NCBI GenBank assembly: GCA_028023455.1
Contig: JAQFVV010006215.1
Span: 12,689,473 to 12,753,472 of the forward strand
DNA length: 64,000 nt
Origin: Epiperipatus broadwayi
Taxonomy: Eukaryota; Onychophora; Udeonychophora; Euonychophora; Peripatidae
Direction of reading: 5' to 3'
The translations under genes and the position numbers were made by a program. Positions within the stretch are counted from its first letter, which is position 1. Every line of letters begins with the position of its first letter. The notes under the pieces were generated by a model. It worked only from the letters and a program-made list of their open reading frames with translations, searched no databases and was not told where the DNA came from. Positions 35,765 through 48,639 of this stretch are shown here, in pieces.

Positions 35765-37370
35765 GGATAATCTCTAGTCTAATAAGTGATTAATAAAAAT
35801 TGTTAATATGTGGAAGTGGACTTTAAAATAAATTAATGAATATTGTAAAAAGATAATACTTAAAAGCAAGCATATTAAATAAGTAATCAAATAGTTGTTC
35901 CAAGTCATTTTATATTTAAGTAATTGTTAATTGTTCATAAGGTAATATAATGTCCAAATCCATCCAGAGATAGGCTGAGTGAGCACAATATTCCTATTTG
36001 ACAGAACTTGAAAATTTTATTTTATATTATTTAGCTAAGAATCAATTCCAGACAGAATATTCTCTGAATTACTCTATATTATGTTAAACAGCACAGGAAT
36101 GTGAGCATATTAACATGTAATTTGTGTGTGAAAAAAAAAGTTATAATATCCACAAATGTATTGCACAGGTAGATAAGACAATTAATCTTTTGTCATAATG
36201 AGAAAACAAGTAAAACATGTTTTAATATATATGGTGTCCCACAAAAACTATAAAAAATTTTAGCAGATTATCATTTTATTTTCATTTTTAGCTTAAAAAT
36301 TTATCTTCAAAATAGAAAATCAATTTACATCTGAACACTGCAAATTCTTACCAAATGTTAACAGAAAATTGAAAATTCCACTCATCTGTGACAAATTTTA
36401 AAATGCTGATAGCGTACAAGATATTTCATAAACATCAACCTAGAAAACTCATAGAAAATCCACATGTTGATGTGGATAAGCATGTAAATTCATAAAGATT
36501 TATAATATAGTGAAGTGAATTATTAAATGGTTTGATAAAAAATTATCTAATAATTACATGTAAATTATCATGCTTCAGAATACAATTATACCATCTTACC
36601 ATTATCCTTGTAAAGTCAAAAATTACCTTGACGTGATGGACAAAAAAAACTGTTGATATCCTATACATTCCAGACATAATTTTTCCTGTGATTTCGTAAA
36701 AACAAAATATAAGCTATCAAACTTGCAAACTTTTAAATAGTTATGATAAGAAATTGAAGTGAACTGTCTGAAAATTGCATTAGAAATATAATGTGAGGTT
36801 AATAAATCAAATAAATTCAGCAGTGCCTTAAATCAAAACTAATATTCTGAACAACTAAAATTAAGAACCTATGTAAGGAGATAAAATTGGTCTCATCGCA
36901 ATCAACACAGTAATGTGTATATGTATATAAAGTTTAAAAGTAGAAATAACACAAACAAAACTTATTATTTATATCTTTATTTAATATATAGTCTGAAATA
37001 ATAAATATTGGTTAAATAATTTTTGATATTTTTTTAATTACTTTGAAGTATTTAAAGTGAATCATGAAAAAATGCCTCTATTTAATATATTTTGTTTTAT
37101 TTAATTTCTGATTTTGATAAAAATCTGAAATATGATTTTTTTTCATTTTGTAATAGATATTAATTATAGAAATATATTACCTGTTCTATTTGGATTAAGT
37201 AAACTTTTTCTTAATTAAAACTAATTTTGATTAATGTAAATTAGAAAATAGTTAATATTCTATTTTTTTTATTATTATTAATCAAGATGAAAAATAATTG
37301 TTGCTTTTGGATACCTATGTATTCCAAAAATAGCGGATACAAATAAACTAATGAATATATTATTAGACTA
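35765..37370. other. AT-rich spacer, no gene seen
   Basis: No exon or transposon domain recognised. GGTGTCCCACAAAAAC near 36231 looks like a possible transposon end, but no partner end was found. Confidence 0.45.
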
Positions 37371-37374
37371 GATT

Positions 37375-37510
37375 GTAAAAACTCAGTTGTCTGCAGTGCT
37401 CTACATTGGTTGAGTTTGAATTCCCAAATAAAGTAGTCTTCTCCAGTGATTCATAGCCTAATGTATGGGAAATAGACTGCTAAAGATATTTTCTTCGAAT
37501 GCTATTATGT
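37375..37510 (+). repeat. tRNA-derived SINE-like element, second family
   Basis: AACTCAGTTGTCTGCAGTGC (37379-37398) looks like a mutated tRNA A-box region (GCTCAGTTGGTAGAGCGC type). GGTTGAGTTTGAATTCCC (37418-37435) corresponds to a decayed B-box. A body with GTGATTCATAGCCTAATGTA follows. Its sequence differs from the SINEs at 13.1 and 19.5 kb. Confidence 0.45.
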
Positions 37511-37514
37511 TATT

Positions 37515-40500
37515 TGGAAAAAACTTGTTTTAAAAAAGTTATAATGGATTGATCAAAGTTTTTTTAATAACAGATGAAATTTCAGATTTTAAAGATACAA
37601 GATACTGTTAAAAGTAACATTAAATGCAAATTAAGATTTAATAATTGTAACTATTTTATTTTTATATTAGAGCAAGCACGTGGGCATGTAATTATAGAAA
37701 AGTTTATCATTTATATATTGTTAACATAGAATAAAGTCTATAAATTTAATGTATTTATTATGACAAATTAAGAAATATTGGGATATTATAATGCAATGAG
37801 TGTATATATCTAGATGAATACATGTATATCTAAATTCATTCACTATACATTAATTAAAACAGAATAATCCATTAGATTAATAATTATTTGGATATTTTGT
37901 TTATATGCATGTCTGTGCTTATATAGAAGTGTTATGTAAATAATTTATTTATATATCTGTAAATATAATTACTTGAATTGTTAATCTACGTAAATCAAAA
38001 TCAGAATAATTTATCTATGCAAAGTATTTTGTAGACCTTTTGTTTTTTATTATTTAATAAATTTGTTAATCAATATTTTAAGTTATTCCAGTAAAAGTAT
38101 TTAATGTAAAATAAATTAAGATTTAGATATGTCTATTTTCTCTTGATCACAATCACAGTTACTAAAATCTTTATGATCCCAAACTAATTTTGGACAATAA
38201 CAGAATTTCATAGGTATGGATACATGTGTTTGGACATCCAGATGGATCTCTTTAGAATTATTTGGATGATGCAAAGTTAATAAATCAATCTTAAAGTCCA
38301 ATCACTTTATAAATTTTATTAATTTCACGATGGTCAGTATATTCATGGATTGATGATGATCGACACTGATATAATAATCTCAGCATTTTTTATATGTATT
38401 TAATTATAATTATATTAGCATTTAAATATATGCATATAGTTGAAATATTACTGCCCTAAGTTTGACATTCGTTATGATTAGCTTGGATTTTATAATGAAT
38501 CATTTTTAATTCCAGTCACAAAGGCTAACTAAAAACTCATGATAATTACTGGTGATATTATGTTATAACATATATTGCTTAGTATTAACTTTTAATGATG
38601 ATTTTTGCTTATAGTCATTGACTGAGACTTTGCAATAATGATGATAATTTCCATGATCTCATAATCACCACTTATTACCGTTACAATAGTATCATAATAG
38701 TAAAATGGCAAAGAATTAAAATTTCAGGATCAAAGCTCAACTTGTCTCTTCTGGTACTCAAATTTTATCCACCTCCATGCAAATTACAATAACAAATTTT
38801 AAATATATTTTTACTAAGATAATATCTCATCCAAGCATTTAACACGGAGTATTTTTATATCTACAATAAACTAAATTTAATAAAGAAATTATACTGGATT
38901 TATTAACAATTTTAAATAATTTGAATATTAGAAAAAAAATCAATTTTCAGTATACTTCAAAAACAAAAGTGTAATGAAAGACAGATTCAATACATTAAAT
39001 AATGTACTTTTTTTTAAAAAATAAGGTAAACAATACTACAAAAATAAAAAAATAATGTAAAATTGCAATGATTAGGCAGGATTTTAATCATAAAATTAAA
39101 CATGTGAACACTAAAATTTAGTTTGAACTAATAATTCAACTTTTTTTAAATGGATTTATATTAAGTCTTTGCTATACGATATCAATTTTCTTGCATTTAA
39201 AAATGCAAATTTATTAAGAAGATATTCATTCTGTTAATATTTTATAATACAGCTGGTTTTTCAGTTAGCAAATTTTTTTTTTTCAGTTCCTGACAACCAA
39301 TAAGAAACAAAGATTCCATACTGTTCAATATTCAATTCTTAAACCGTTTTTATTTTCATATTTTTTCCTTTATCTCAAAAAAAAATTAATTTTTGTTATC
39401 TATTGTAATCGTATCTATCTTATCGGGGTCTCATTCAAGTCTGAATCATCTATAAAAATTAATATTTTTAAATGATTTATAAGTTCTACCTTAAATTAAA
39501 TGGAATACTTCTGAAAATTATGGATATCTACTATAAATATTTTCTTAATAGGTTTTGCTTCTTTAATACTTATTATTATTACTTCCTCTATTTAATCTAA
39601 TAATAAGCACATTACAATCTTAAAATACATATTTCCTTTTACTCAAACAATATTCCAACTTAGCTGTACCTTCATCTGAATGCTTCTATACCTATTTCCT
39701 CTGGAATTTTCTTAAAGGGAAAAAAAAACAATAATTGATAGGGTTTTTTCATCTGATTCATCAAATCTATCTCTCATTTTTGCAACAATATTCGAATTTA
39801 CCCACACATATTTCAACTTTCAAATGTTTTACAAATATTTTGAATATTTTACTTCATTCAAACCCATTCTAAATGTCTACATAAAAGTTGTACTTCATCA
39901 GAAAAACTTATTTTATACAAATGTGAATTATTTGCAACTAGTTTCGTCCAATATATTGAATAAAAGTCTTATGAATTTATCTGAAATGTCATCACATCCT
40001 CAGTTATCCTTCCATTCTTTATGATGAAAATCAATGCAATTAAATTTGCAATTTTTGTGCTTTTGTATTTAAGTTCATGTTCATTTGTTAAATCAATTGT
40101 TTGACCCTATTTTGTTTTAACTTCACAAAGTCCAGCAATGCCTCACTTAATATTAGATCTTCTTTCAATTTGAGCCATCTTCCATTATTTAAAATTAAGC
40201 TATAATTGTAAGGAGTTAAATAAAAAATCATCACTGAATGATAATCTAAATTTTTAAACCAATAACTGTTAGAATGTTTTGTCTTCAAACATCAACTACT
40301 GATTTACAGTTTATAAAATGATGATAATATGCAAGTCTAAAATTCAATTTTTAGAAGATTGTTTTTTCCATCTTAAATTCACAGGGAAAAATGAGTAAAC
40401 ATTTAACTATGTGATTCATGCCTGTTAAGTAAAGGGCCCATTCATAATTCATTTACCATATTAACAATCAAATAGTAGAATAATAAGTAAACTAGCTCCC

Positions 40501-42820
40501 AAGATAATAGTTTTTCATTGCCATTTTTCCTAAATTTTTATATTAATAATCTACAGTACAAGACAATAAATTAATATTAGAATATTTTATTCCATAAATG
40601 CTTTAAAGATAAATAAAAACCCAGATATTTTGAAACTTTAAATTTTTAGTCCCAGAAAAGATTGTATTATTGTATTTGATTGGTAAAAAATATTTTGACA
40701 TTTAATGGCTTACAGTTCTTGTTCATTTAAAATATACAAAATATATATATAGTTGTTTTTACTGAAAAACTTGTCCATCCCTGATTTGGTAACAATAGTT
40801 ATAACAACAAGAATGAATAAAATGAATGTAATAAATTTAACCCACTAGATCGCTTTAATAGCAATGCACAATCTTGGGTTATGACCCCTCAAGAGGTTAT
40901 TGAAAAATTTTCAAAAGTTATGGCATTCTCAAGAAATAATAAAATATATATATTTTATCTAAAAATAAATAAATATAATTATCCATCTCATTTTTATAAC
41001 TCAGTAATATATACTTTTTTTTTTAACCTGTCAGTAGTCGCACTAAGTAAATCATATTCCCACCACTTCTAACACTTCTCAGTTAAATAAACTAGTCCAT
41101 ATGCACAATGTAAATATGTACAATATAATTCAAAACTTGATGAAATTATTGCACTTCCTGTTCATACTTTTAGATTCTTTATGGCATTTATTTAAATGCT
41201 TTTTTTTTTCCATACTAGTTGTTAGTTAAACATTTAAATTACAATTTTTGCATATTAATAAATTATATAATTGATATTTTTAATTCTAACATTTTTTTTA
41301 AATAAAAAAAAAAAAGCTAAAAAACTTTTAAGTCAATGAATTGTCAAAAATTTTGGCTGTCAATTAGAAATAATCATTCTGAACCAAAAAAAAACCACAA
41401 GGCTATAAAAGTTTTATCAATATACTTAAATGAAATTGACTTCTTAAAATTAGTTTGCTATAAAATAAAATATATATATTATGATTAGATCCAGAAAATG
41501 TTTTATGGTTCTCAATCTCTAATCTAACTTTAAATTCAGAAGCAATTATGAGCTTTAAAAAAGTGCAAGTTTCACATTAATTAATAAATTAGTTGTTGTT
41601 TTTTTTATTATATTCCTTAAAATTCTCATTTCAGTTTAAAAAAATTTTGTATAATTATATAAAATTATAAATATCTATATATATGTTAAATGTATTAAAA
41701 TTATTGTTTTCTAAATTGTCTTTCATTATACTGTATTTCTTAACATGTTGTTAAAAATCAATACCCAATACAATAAATCAATAAAATATATAAAGGATTG
41801 AAAAATACTGACAACTTACAGTAAAATATATATATTACTAAATTAAAAAGTTGTATGAATTTAATCAAACATAACTTTTTCTCATCTTCATTTTTCTCCA
41901 TTTTTTTTTTTTAAAAAAATCATTGAAGTTATTAGACTTTATTTTAAATACGAAAACAAAGCGCGATTAACACTTGATTACCATTTATCTACAAATTCCC
42001 TCCTCGATGGATGTTAGAGAATAAAAAACCATCCATATACTTATCTAAAAAAATAATATTTACACATACCGCGTATCGTTTTGGTATAGAAAGGTAAAAT
42101 CCGATGGTTAAAACATGAAATACTTGCTATGTAGTTTGTAAATTGCAGCAAAAAAATTACAAAATATCAACAAGTGCATAAAGGTAAGAAGTTTCAGGAT
42201 AAAAATAAATCAAAATATTAACTCAACGATAAGTTTAATTTTTTTGATTAAAAAGATTGTTTGCTGTTATAGCATCTCACCACTAAAATATATCTATGAA
42301 AAACTGATTATCTTCATAAAACTGACAATTTCCGCAAAAAAAAGAGTATATTTTCTTAAATTGTAATATACGAAGGCTCGAATAGTAATACTGAACAGAT
42401 AGGAAATGCTTCGCCGGTCAGATTTCAAATTAGTGTCTCTGTAAAAGATATAACTTCAAAGGTGTTATATGACATGACAGATCCAAAAACTTAATTACAA
42501 TAATAATTCATTAGATTATGCATAATCAATCGAGTCGAGTTAAAATTATATCGGTTTTCCATTTATAATAAAATAACGTTCAATCGCCATAACGTTTATC
42601 TTGGGCGCCAATGAAATATGAACATTTAAATGAAAAGAAACATTAATAAGACAGGACTCTAAACTTTATAAGCACACATTTATATAAAAAAAAAAAATTA
42701 ACAAGTTGTACTTCTTTATTAATTCTAATAATGCCACAAAAAAAATTATATTTTGGTTAAATAAATAGAAGTTATTAATGAAAAAAATACTTCTATTAAT
42801 GAAATAATGCGAGACTATAC
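37515..42820. other. Long AT-rich interval, possibly intronic, no exon found
   Basis: If the candidate exons at 42825-42867 and 12472-12562 belong to one gene, this lies in its first intron. Minus-strand frames at 38116-38301 and 40088-40288 begin at non-ATG codons and lack splice-like borders, so they are not called. No other exon or repeat boundary could be supported. Confidence 0.45.
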
Positions 42821-42824
42821 TTAC

Positions 42825-42867
42825 ATGTCTGTAGTAACTCAAGCACTTCAGAACAAACGTCGCACAT
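42825..42867 (-). CDS. Candidate first coding exon of a host gene
   Basis: On the minus strand, ATG at 42867 (context AAAATGT) opens MCDVCSEVLELLQT and the frame runs to a strong donor, CAT/GTAAGTAT, at 42825/42824. The exon ends after one base of a codon. It lies about 135-170 bases downstream of a motif-rich island at 43002-43035 whose YY1 site points in the same direction, as expected for a 5' UTR/promoter. The 43-base segment is not AT-skewed like its surroundings. The protein is not recognised. It is phase-compatible with the candidate exon at 12472-12562, though exons in between may have been missed. Confidence 0.4.
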
Positions 42868-43001
42868 TTTATACTAAAATTTTATTATATTACAAAACTC
42901 ATTATATAAATATTGTAATTATTTGGCAGTAACATCTTATCTTGCATAAAGCATTATAATAGTCAAGGTTACTATTTCACTTTATAGAAAAGGGATTCCT
43001 C

Positions 43002-43035
43002 CCGCCATCTTGGGTGTGACGTAGTTGTCTCGCGA
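43002..43035 (-). promoter_or_regulatory. Promoter-like island: YY1, CRE-like and TCTCGCGA motifs
   Basis: Within 34 bases lie CCGCCATCTTGG (43002-43013; on the minus strand CCAAGATGGCGG, a YY1 core), TGACGTAG (43017-43024, CRE/ATF-like) and TCTCGCGA (43028-43035, most of the TCTCGCGAGA core-promoter motif). Each is known from animal housekeeping promoters, and several CpGs cluster here in otherwise CpG-poor DNA. YY1 sites in this orientation usually sit at or just after the start of transcription, which fits the minus-strand exon at 42867. A bidirectional promoter is also possible. Confidence 0.55.
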
Positions 43036-43039
43036 ACAA

Positions 43040-43900
43040 TAGGGAGATTTTATGTACTATTAACAAGTCAGACTGCTCAATCCTGAAATTCGTTTAATTG
43101 TAAATTTATAAACGTTACTGTATTAATAGGTATTTTTTGTAATTGTTTTATTGTGGTTTACTTTGTTCAAGGAAAGTAAATGAATAAAATGTTTCATTAA
43201 TTAAGAAGAAAATCTATTTTGTGTCTAATTTTTAAAACCTTTATGTCGAACAAATATATTTTAAAATATAATTACATAGTTTCGTTGATAATAAAAATAA
43301 CATTGTACGTCGGTAGCTTTTTTTTTAGCGGAGAATTGTTTAGTATTCATTTGCATGAATTACTTATTCAAAAGTTATACTGTATATTGTATTTAACTTC
43401 TTGTAAACTTATTATAATTACATCAAAATCTACGGTAAAGAGATTAATAGTACATAACTGCAATTTTTCTGACGATATCGCTCCGTGTTTTAATATAATG
43501 AAATGTGTAAGTACCTGCATACACTAGAGATTTAACAAAAGAAAAAATCAATTTGTGATATGTGTAAACGCATATGTAATTCATAAAATTTATTTATCTT
43601 TCCCTGGCCCATTTTATTTCCTCCTCTTTGTCACTAACTTATACTTGTATAAATATATGATTATCATTCTTTTTTACGAATATTTCTAATTATTATATTG
43701 CATTACAATAGGATTTTATCTATAATGCGTCGATGTCTGTGGTAAGAGATTGCATATAAGAAAAGATTTATCGAATAAGATAATTGATACAATACGAATT
43801 AATTAAATATCCTTAATAGTTCTATGATCATTTATAAATATGAGGAAAAAATTATATACCTGGTCTTCGGCAGCACCTACTGGTAAGCGATTATCCTACT
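43040..43900. other. AT-rich flank upstream of the candidate promoter
   Basis: A 102-codon plus-strand frame at 43219-43527 is Ile/Lys/Phe-rich with no domain and is not called. TTAATAG/GTATTT near 43120-43130 could be a donor of a plus-strand noncoding exon from a bidirectional promoter, but this is speculative. Confidence 0.35.
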
Positions 43901-46900
43901 CCAACTCCAAGAATAAAAAACTAGAGATGAGTTTTGTGATGACAATATAAACCAATCTGTGAACCAGAATAGTTCATATATTTATGGAATCTGCTAATCC
44001 ATTTTTATGTTTATTGGATGCTGTCTTTTTTCTTCTTGTGCAGATAACATTTTTTCCTCAGTACTTCACTCTGTAATTGTAGCTTGCCATTAAATTTATT
44101 TTCTGCAATATCTTCCAAATAGTAACAATTAACATTGCACTTCTTTAGAATAATCTTTGAGATAGCCTTTAAAAATGGAGACTATTTCTTCCATAAAACC
44201 ATTGTCAAGTTCATCTTAAAACATCCCTTTAGGAGGTCTTGTACACATTTATTCCAGTGAAAATGTGTTTTTATCATAATGGATTTTATATTATCATATC
44301 CAGTCATTTTTGAAGAACAATTGATTTTATGATCTTGCCATTATATTTTTTAAATTTTACAGAGCATATTTAAATGCATTTTTCTATTGCATTTATGTTG
44401 GATTGGTAGAGTGTTAAAGTTTCATTTTCATACAATAAATTAGTAAATAATTCTATGTACAACTAATTTAATTTTAGTTGTTATATTTTTCAATGAAATA
44501 TACTCTTAAAATGTTAAAAACAGCTGCAACATATGAGAATTTGTGCTGCACCTCAACATTTCCAAATTATTTAAATTGGTTTACATTCTCAAGTTTATAA
44601 CCATCTAAGCTACAAGTTGGTGAAGGTTCTTTTTCCATCATTGGATGATAAAGAACTTGAATTTTTTGAATATTAATTATTAAACAAAATCTTTATATAT
44701 TGCATGCAAAACATTAATTTTATTCTACAGATCATCTTTGGAAATATATAACGTAGCATAATTGCTAGCATTTTGTAAATCCAGATTGCAAGAGGATAAA
44801 ATTCTAGTATTACTTTTAATTGATTCAAATTAAAAATTCCACTATCAAAACTATATTGTATTTTGATCTCTATTTCATTAAATCATCTATAAGCAGTTCC
44901 AACAATGTTCGAGAATTACACATCCTTGTTTAACACCAATTTTCTATTTCAAATACTTTGTATTCTAAGATCACACAGCACAACTTCGTGAGTCCATAAA
45001 TTCCTAAAAAAAATTTCAATATTTTTTGAACTAACATATCATCACCATATTTTAAAACTTCTCTAAGTATTTCATCCAAATGTGCAGCTTTTACATTTTT
45101 AAAAAAGATAAAAGAGATGTTTCAACTTCACTGAGCTGAATGTCTGTCCTATATTGCATCAAAAAAAAAAATCAGTGAATGTCTGCATCTCCTTCAGTTT
45201 TAATCTACTAATTACTTTTAAGTTTTTTTGTCAGTTGTTGAACTTCTATCTTTAAATATTTATCTTCATTATGATACCACATTTAATTGCCAAACAGAAA
45301 ATGTCACATTTCCTTTTAATTAAATCACTAAATAATAAAGTCATTATCAAAAAACCAGTCATGATTTTTCCTTTTAGTGAATCCGAGAATAAATATATCC
45401 ATAATATATTCTTTAAGAGAATTTCATATACTCAATAATATGATATTCATGAAGTTCCAAAATAGCACTTTTTAAAAGCTGTTAATATTTAGTATGCATA
45501 GTAGATACTTTTAAAAAAATTAATATCAATTTTTTTAAGAATATGATTAGAATAAGATCTATTTTTTAATACAATTATCATTTTAATCTTGGAGTATACT
45601 AATCTATGATCCATCTTCAATCTGCATTTGTAAGAGTTTGCATAGTATGAAAATTCTCTTGTATGTTGATTACTTACTAAAGTATAATCTATTAAATACC
45701 ATTGATTAAGTACGAATGTATCCATGTTACTTTATACTAATTTTTCTAATCTAAACAAAGTGTATGTGATAATCAATCCATGCATTATGCAAAAATTCAA
45801 TAACATTATTAGAATTTACAGCATCAATACCATTATTTCTAACAACTTTTGACTAAAGTTTTCTATTTGTGCTGCCACATATATTAAAGTTTTGAAGAAA
45901 ACTTGAACTTTTAATAATATTGTAATAATGCTATCCAGCAAAGTATAAAAGCTTTTTTTTTTCTCTTGAGTTCTATGATTGTAATGTTGAAGCATATGCA
46001 CTAATGAAATAAGCATTGATACCATTGTGCAAGCCAAGTTTTACGATTTGTTTTTCATTAGAATAAGAAAATAATTAAATTTTAAAGTGATTCCAATACC
46101 ATACATTCTCATTTCATTAAATGATCTGCCTTTCTAAAAAAACTTTGTAGCCATCTACTTGTTATATTAAACGTCCTCTTAAATCTTGACAGGTCCTTAA
46201 TCACCAATTAATGCTATTTGTCTTGAAGAGTTTGTATTAATTAAAATTTGCACATTCTACATATCTATATTTCTTTTAAAAATTAAGTTTATAATACTTA
46301 CCTTTAGTATTACCACTGCTTCCTACTTAACACTATTACTGATAGTTTTTATATCCCTTTAGTAAACCAATGGTGCAACAGACAGATCTTTTTTTGGAAT
46401 ACTTTTTTTTTTTGTCCTATCCACTTCCTTGTTTCGCAGAGAAATCCCTAAATAGAATTGCCTAAGCATATAATCTTTGCAGCTGGAAATCCTGTCTCAA
46501 ATCCAGTTCCAGAATGATTTGATAGTGATTATTGTTTTGTGGAAAGTTCACAACTAAGACCTGCCAGCCTAATAAGCTTATTGCTATCATTGTTTTCTTA
46601 ATTCTTAAGGACCTGAGCTAAAAAAAAAAATAATGAATCGGGATCAAAAATGCTGTGCATGTAATTAAGGGATGGGAATATGATTGCACAACCCCGTGAT
46701 CCCATTATCACAGGTAGTATAGGGAAATAACCGAGTGCATGAGAAGCTCATGATGACTAAACTGTTCATTAATTTAAGTAATTGAAGAGAAAAACAAAAG
46801 TTTATCAGAAAGACTAGTCTTTGATGAGTCACCATTTCATCCTACAATGCTGTAGGAGGTACTCTTGATTGACCACTGTTTATTCGTTATTCCTCAAAAC

Positions 46901-46950
46901 AGAAGATCATTCCACTACCTGCTACCTGTAGAGCCCATGTTCTGACAAAT
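43900..46950 (-). mobile_element. Decayed antisense LINE with endonuclease and RT
   Basis: Minus-strand blocks in order: a compositionally richer 5' region (about 46950-46400), then the endonuclease end LIDYTLVSNQHTREF..MDHRLVYSK (45700-45580), then an RT-entry block like EVETSLLSFLKNVKAAHLDE (about 45150-45075). Next come FEIENWC-stop-TRMC, corresponding to the xVxQGCxL block (about 44960-44920), CSLDGYKLENVNQFK (about 44618-44574, the block before YLG), and a C-terminal ILKKCNVNCYYLEDIAENK (about 44160-44100). This order matches the endonuclease-RT LINEs often annotated as craniofacial development protein 2-like. All frames are broken. Both outer limits are approximate. Confidence 0.65.
45489..45725 (-). 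pseudogene. LINE endonuclease C-terminal fragment
   Basis: A 78-codon frame with LIDYTLVSNQHTREF followed by KMDHRLVYSKIK: the I-D-Y and DHxLV blocks that close the endonuclease domain of non-LTR retrotransposons (the His-containing SDH block, here MDH). Part of the antisense LINE at 43.9-46.95 kb. Confidence 0.6.
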
Positions 46951-48385
46951 TTAGATATATTAGTATACATGAGACTGATCAGTTAATTCAATTAAAAACA
47001 AAAACTGCTTTTTGTTAATCAATCTTTCAGTTTGTATTTATTTTTAAATTATTTTTTAAAAAGTTGTTTTAAAAGAAAATATCAAAGACTAAAATATAAT
47101 TTTGTCTTTGTGATAATGATTAATTAATAAAAAAGGTATCTGAAATAAATTATTTATGTTTTTATTTTATTTTATTTTTTAATATTTGCATCCATTATGT
47201 GTAGCCCAGATATTAAGTGATTGTTTATCTGAAGAGCTAGTGGGAAATGATGTATTGGGGTTTTTTTTTACAACTTAGTAATTTTTAATTCACATTTTAA
47301 ATAAAAGTGGCATTTTCTATTAGCTAAATAATCAGTAAGAGTAACTTATTTATTTTGATAATGTGATAGATGTTCATTATTGTTGTATGTTGCTGGAAGT
47401 ATATTGAAATGCCTCTAGACATTATTGACATGTATTAAAAGAGCATTTGCAAATGATGTAAATTAGTTTGTTATTTTTATAAAAGATGAGAGACTTGTAG
47501 AAAAATTGATCCAGGCTTGCAATTGATCTAGTTTCAAAATTCAATTTGTAAAAAATGATATAATAAACAAACATATATAATAACTATATAAATATATACA
47601 ATAATAATTACACATAAAAGTCTTTTTCAGTACCTGCTTTTGTGCCCTTTTCAAATGTTAAGCATTTATTTTAACATTAATCAATTATCGCAAATAGGAT
47701 AAGCAGGTAGAACAGTAGGGGGTTATAGTTACTATTAGCCATAAGATAATCATACCACACTTAAAATTATTTAAAAATTAATAGTTTTAAAACAAGAAGA
47801 AAGAGGTTTAATATATTTATATGTATATATGTGTATGCATGAAAATAATTGGTACAAACTAATTTTAAGACAAAAAGTAAAACGTATTCAAAATTAAAGT
47901 AATATTTTTATTTTATTTCCTAGGATTAAGATTATTTAAAATTGATTAGAATGTTAATTACTATAATTAAGGATGTTTTTTATAGGTAGAAGTTTTTAAA
48001 TAAAAGAATTCTTCATAATACTACTATTAAAAGAGAGCAACTAAAAATAAATTTTTAGATCAAAATTTTGGAAAATATATCGATAAAAGAAAAAATGTTT
48101 TAATTAAAGTTAAATCATATAATTATTCTAGATTAACTAGAAAGAATTCTTTTATGATTTTGGTTTGATTAATTAAAGAGAAAAACTTTTATACATATTA
48201 ATGCTAATTAATAAGAAACATGTTAATCCCCTAAAGTTAATAAAATTTTAGTCAAAGACTTTAATATAAGAATATAAATAAGCTAAAGAGGAAAATTCTA
48301 GTTTGTGAAAGTGATCATTCTATTGTCTTTCCAAATTTTTCTGGATGGAAGAGTATAGCAAAAGTTTGATTCCTCAATTTCCTGA
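46951..48385. other. AT-rich spacer with one foldback-end fragment
   Basis: At about 47605-47710 lies a copy of the outer 100 bases of the 50.2 kb foldback (AAAAGTCTTTTTCAGTACCT, ..TTTCAAATGTTAAGCATTTA). Nothing else is recognised. The minus-strand frame at 48298-48489 overlaps the LINE fragment that follows. Confidence 0.5.
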
Positions 48386-48394
48386 AGAGGAACC

Positions 48395-48634
48395 TTGGAG
48401 CAAATTCTAAATACCAGCAGGTTCAAATTTCTACCATGGATGCTATATATAAATGATGTCCAGAAAATAACTAATTTAAAATTCTTCATATTTATTGCAG
48501 TGAACCTGATTCATTCTCACTCAAAATGGAATAGAAACTATCTTGGAGAAAAAAATGCTGCAAAACAATTGCATAGTTATATATACTTGTGGGCCCAAAG
48601 ATGTAAAGGTATTTATACTTATTTTGAAGTCTAG
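48395..48634 (+). pseudogene. CR1/Jockey-like reverse transcriptase scrap
   Basis: The frame contains LYINDVQKITNLKFFIFI then AVNLIHSHSK, the arrangement of the (F)LLYINDL..(L)K.FLFADDT.L..S block of CR1-like LINEs. The FADD box has become FIAV by a small insertion/deletion, so it is inactive. No endonuclease or tail is seen nearby. Confidence 0.5.
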
Positions 48635-48639
48635 AAACT

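Noticed and set aside
36225-36250. GGTGTCCCACAAAAAC as a transposon end
   Set aside because: No inverted partner or target duplication could be found within several kb.
38116-38301. Minus-strand frame with several Cys residues that looks protein-like
   Set aside because: Opens at a TTG, has no acceptor site before it and no recognisable domain; not enough for an exon call.
43219-43527. 102-codon plus-strand open frame next to the promoter-like island
   Set aside because: Biased Ile/Lys/Phe/Tyr composition typical of chance frames in AT-rich DNA, no domain and no splice logic.
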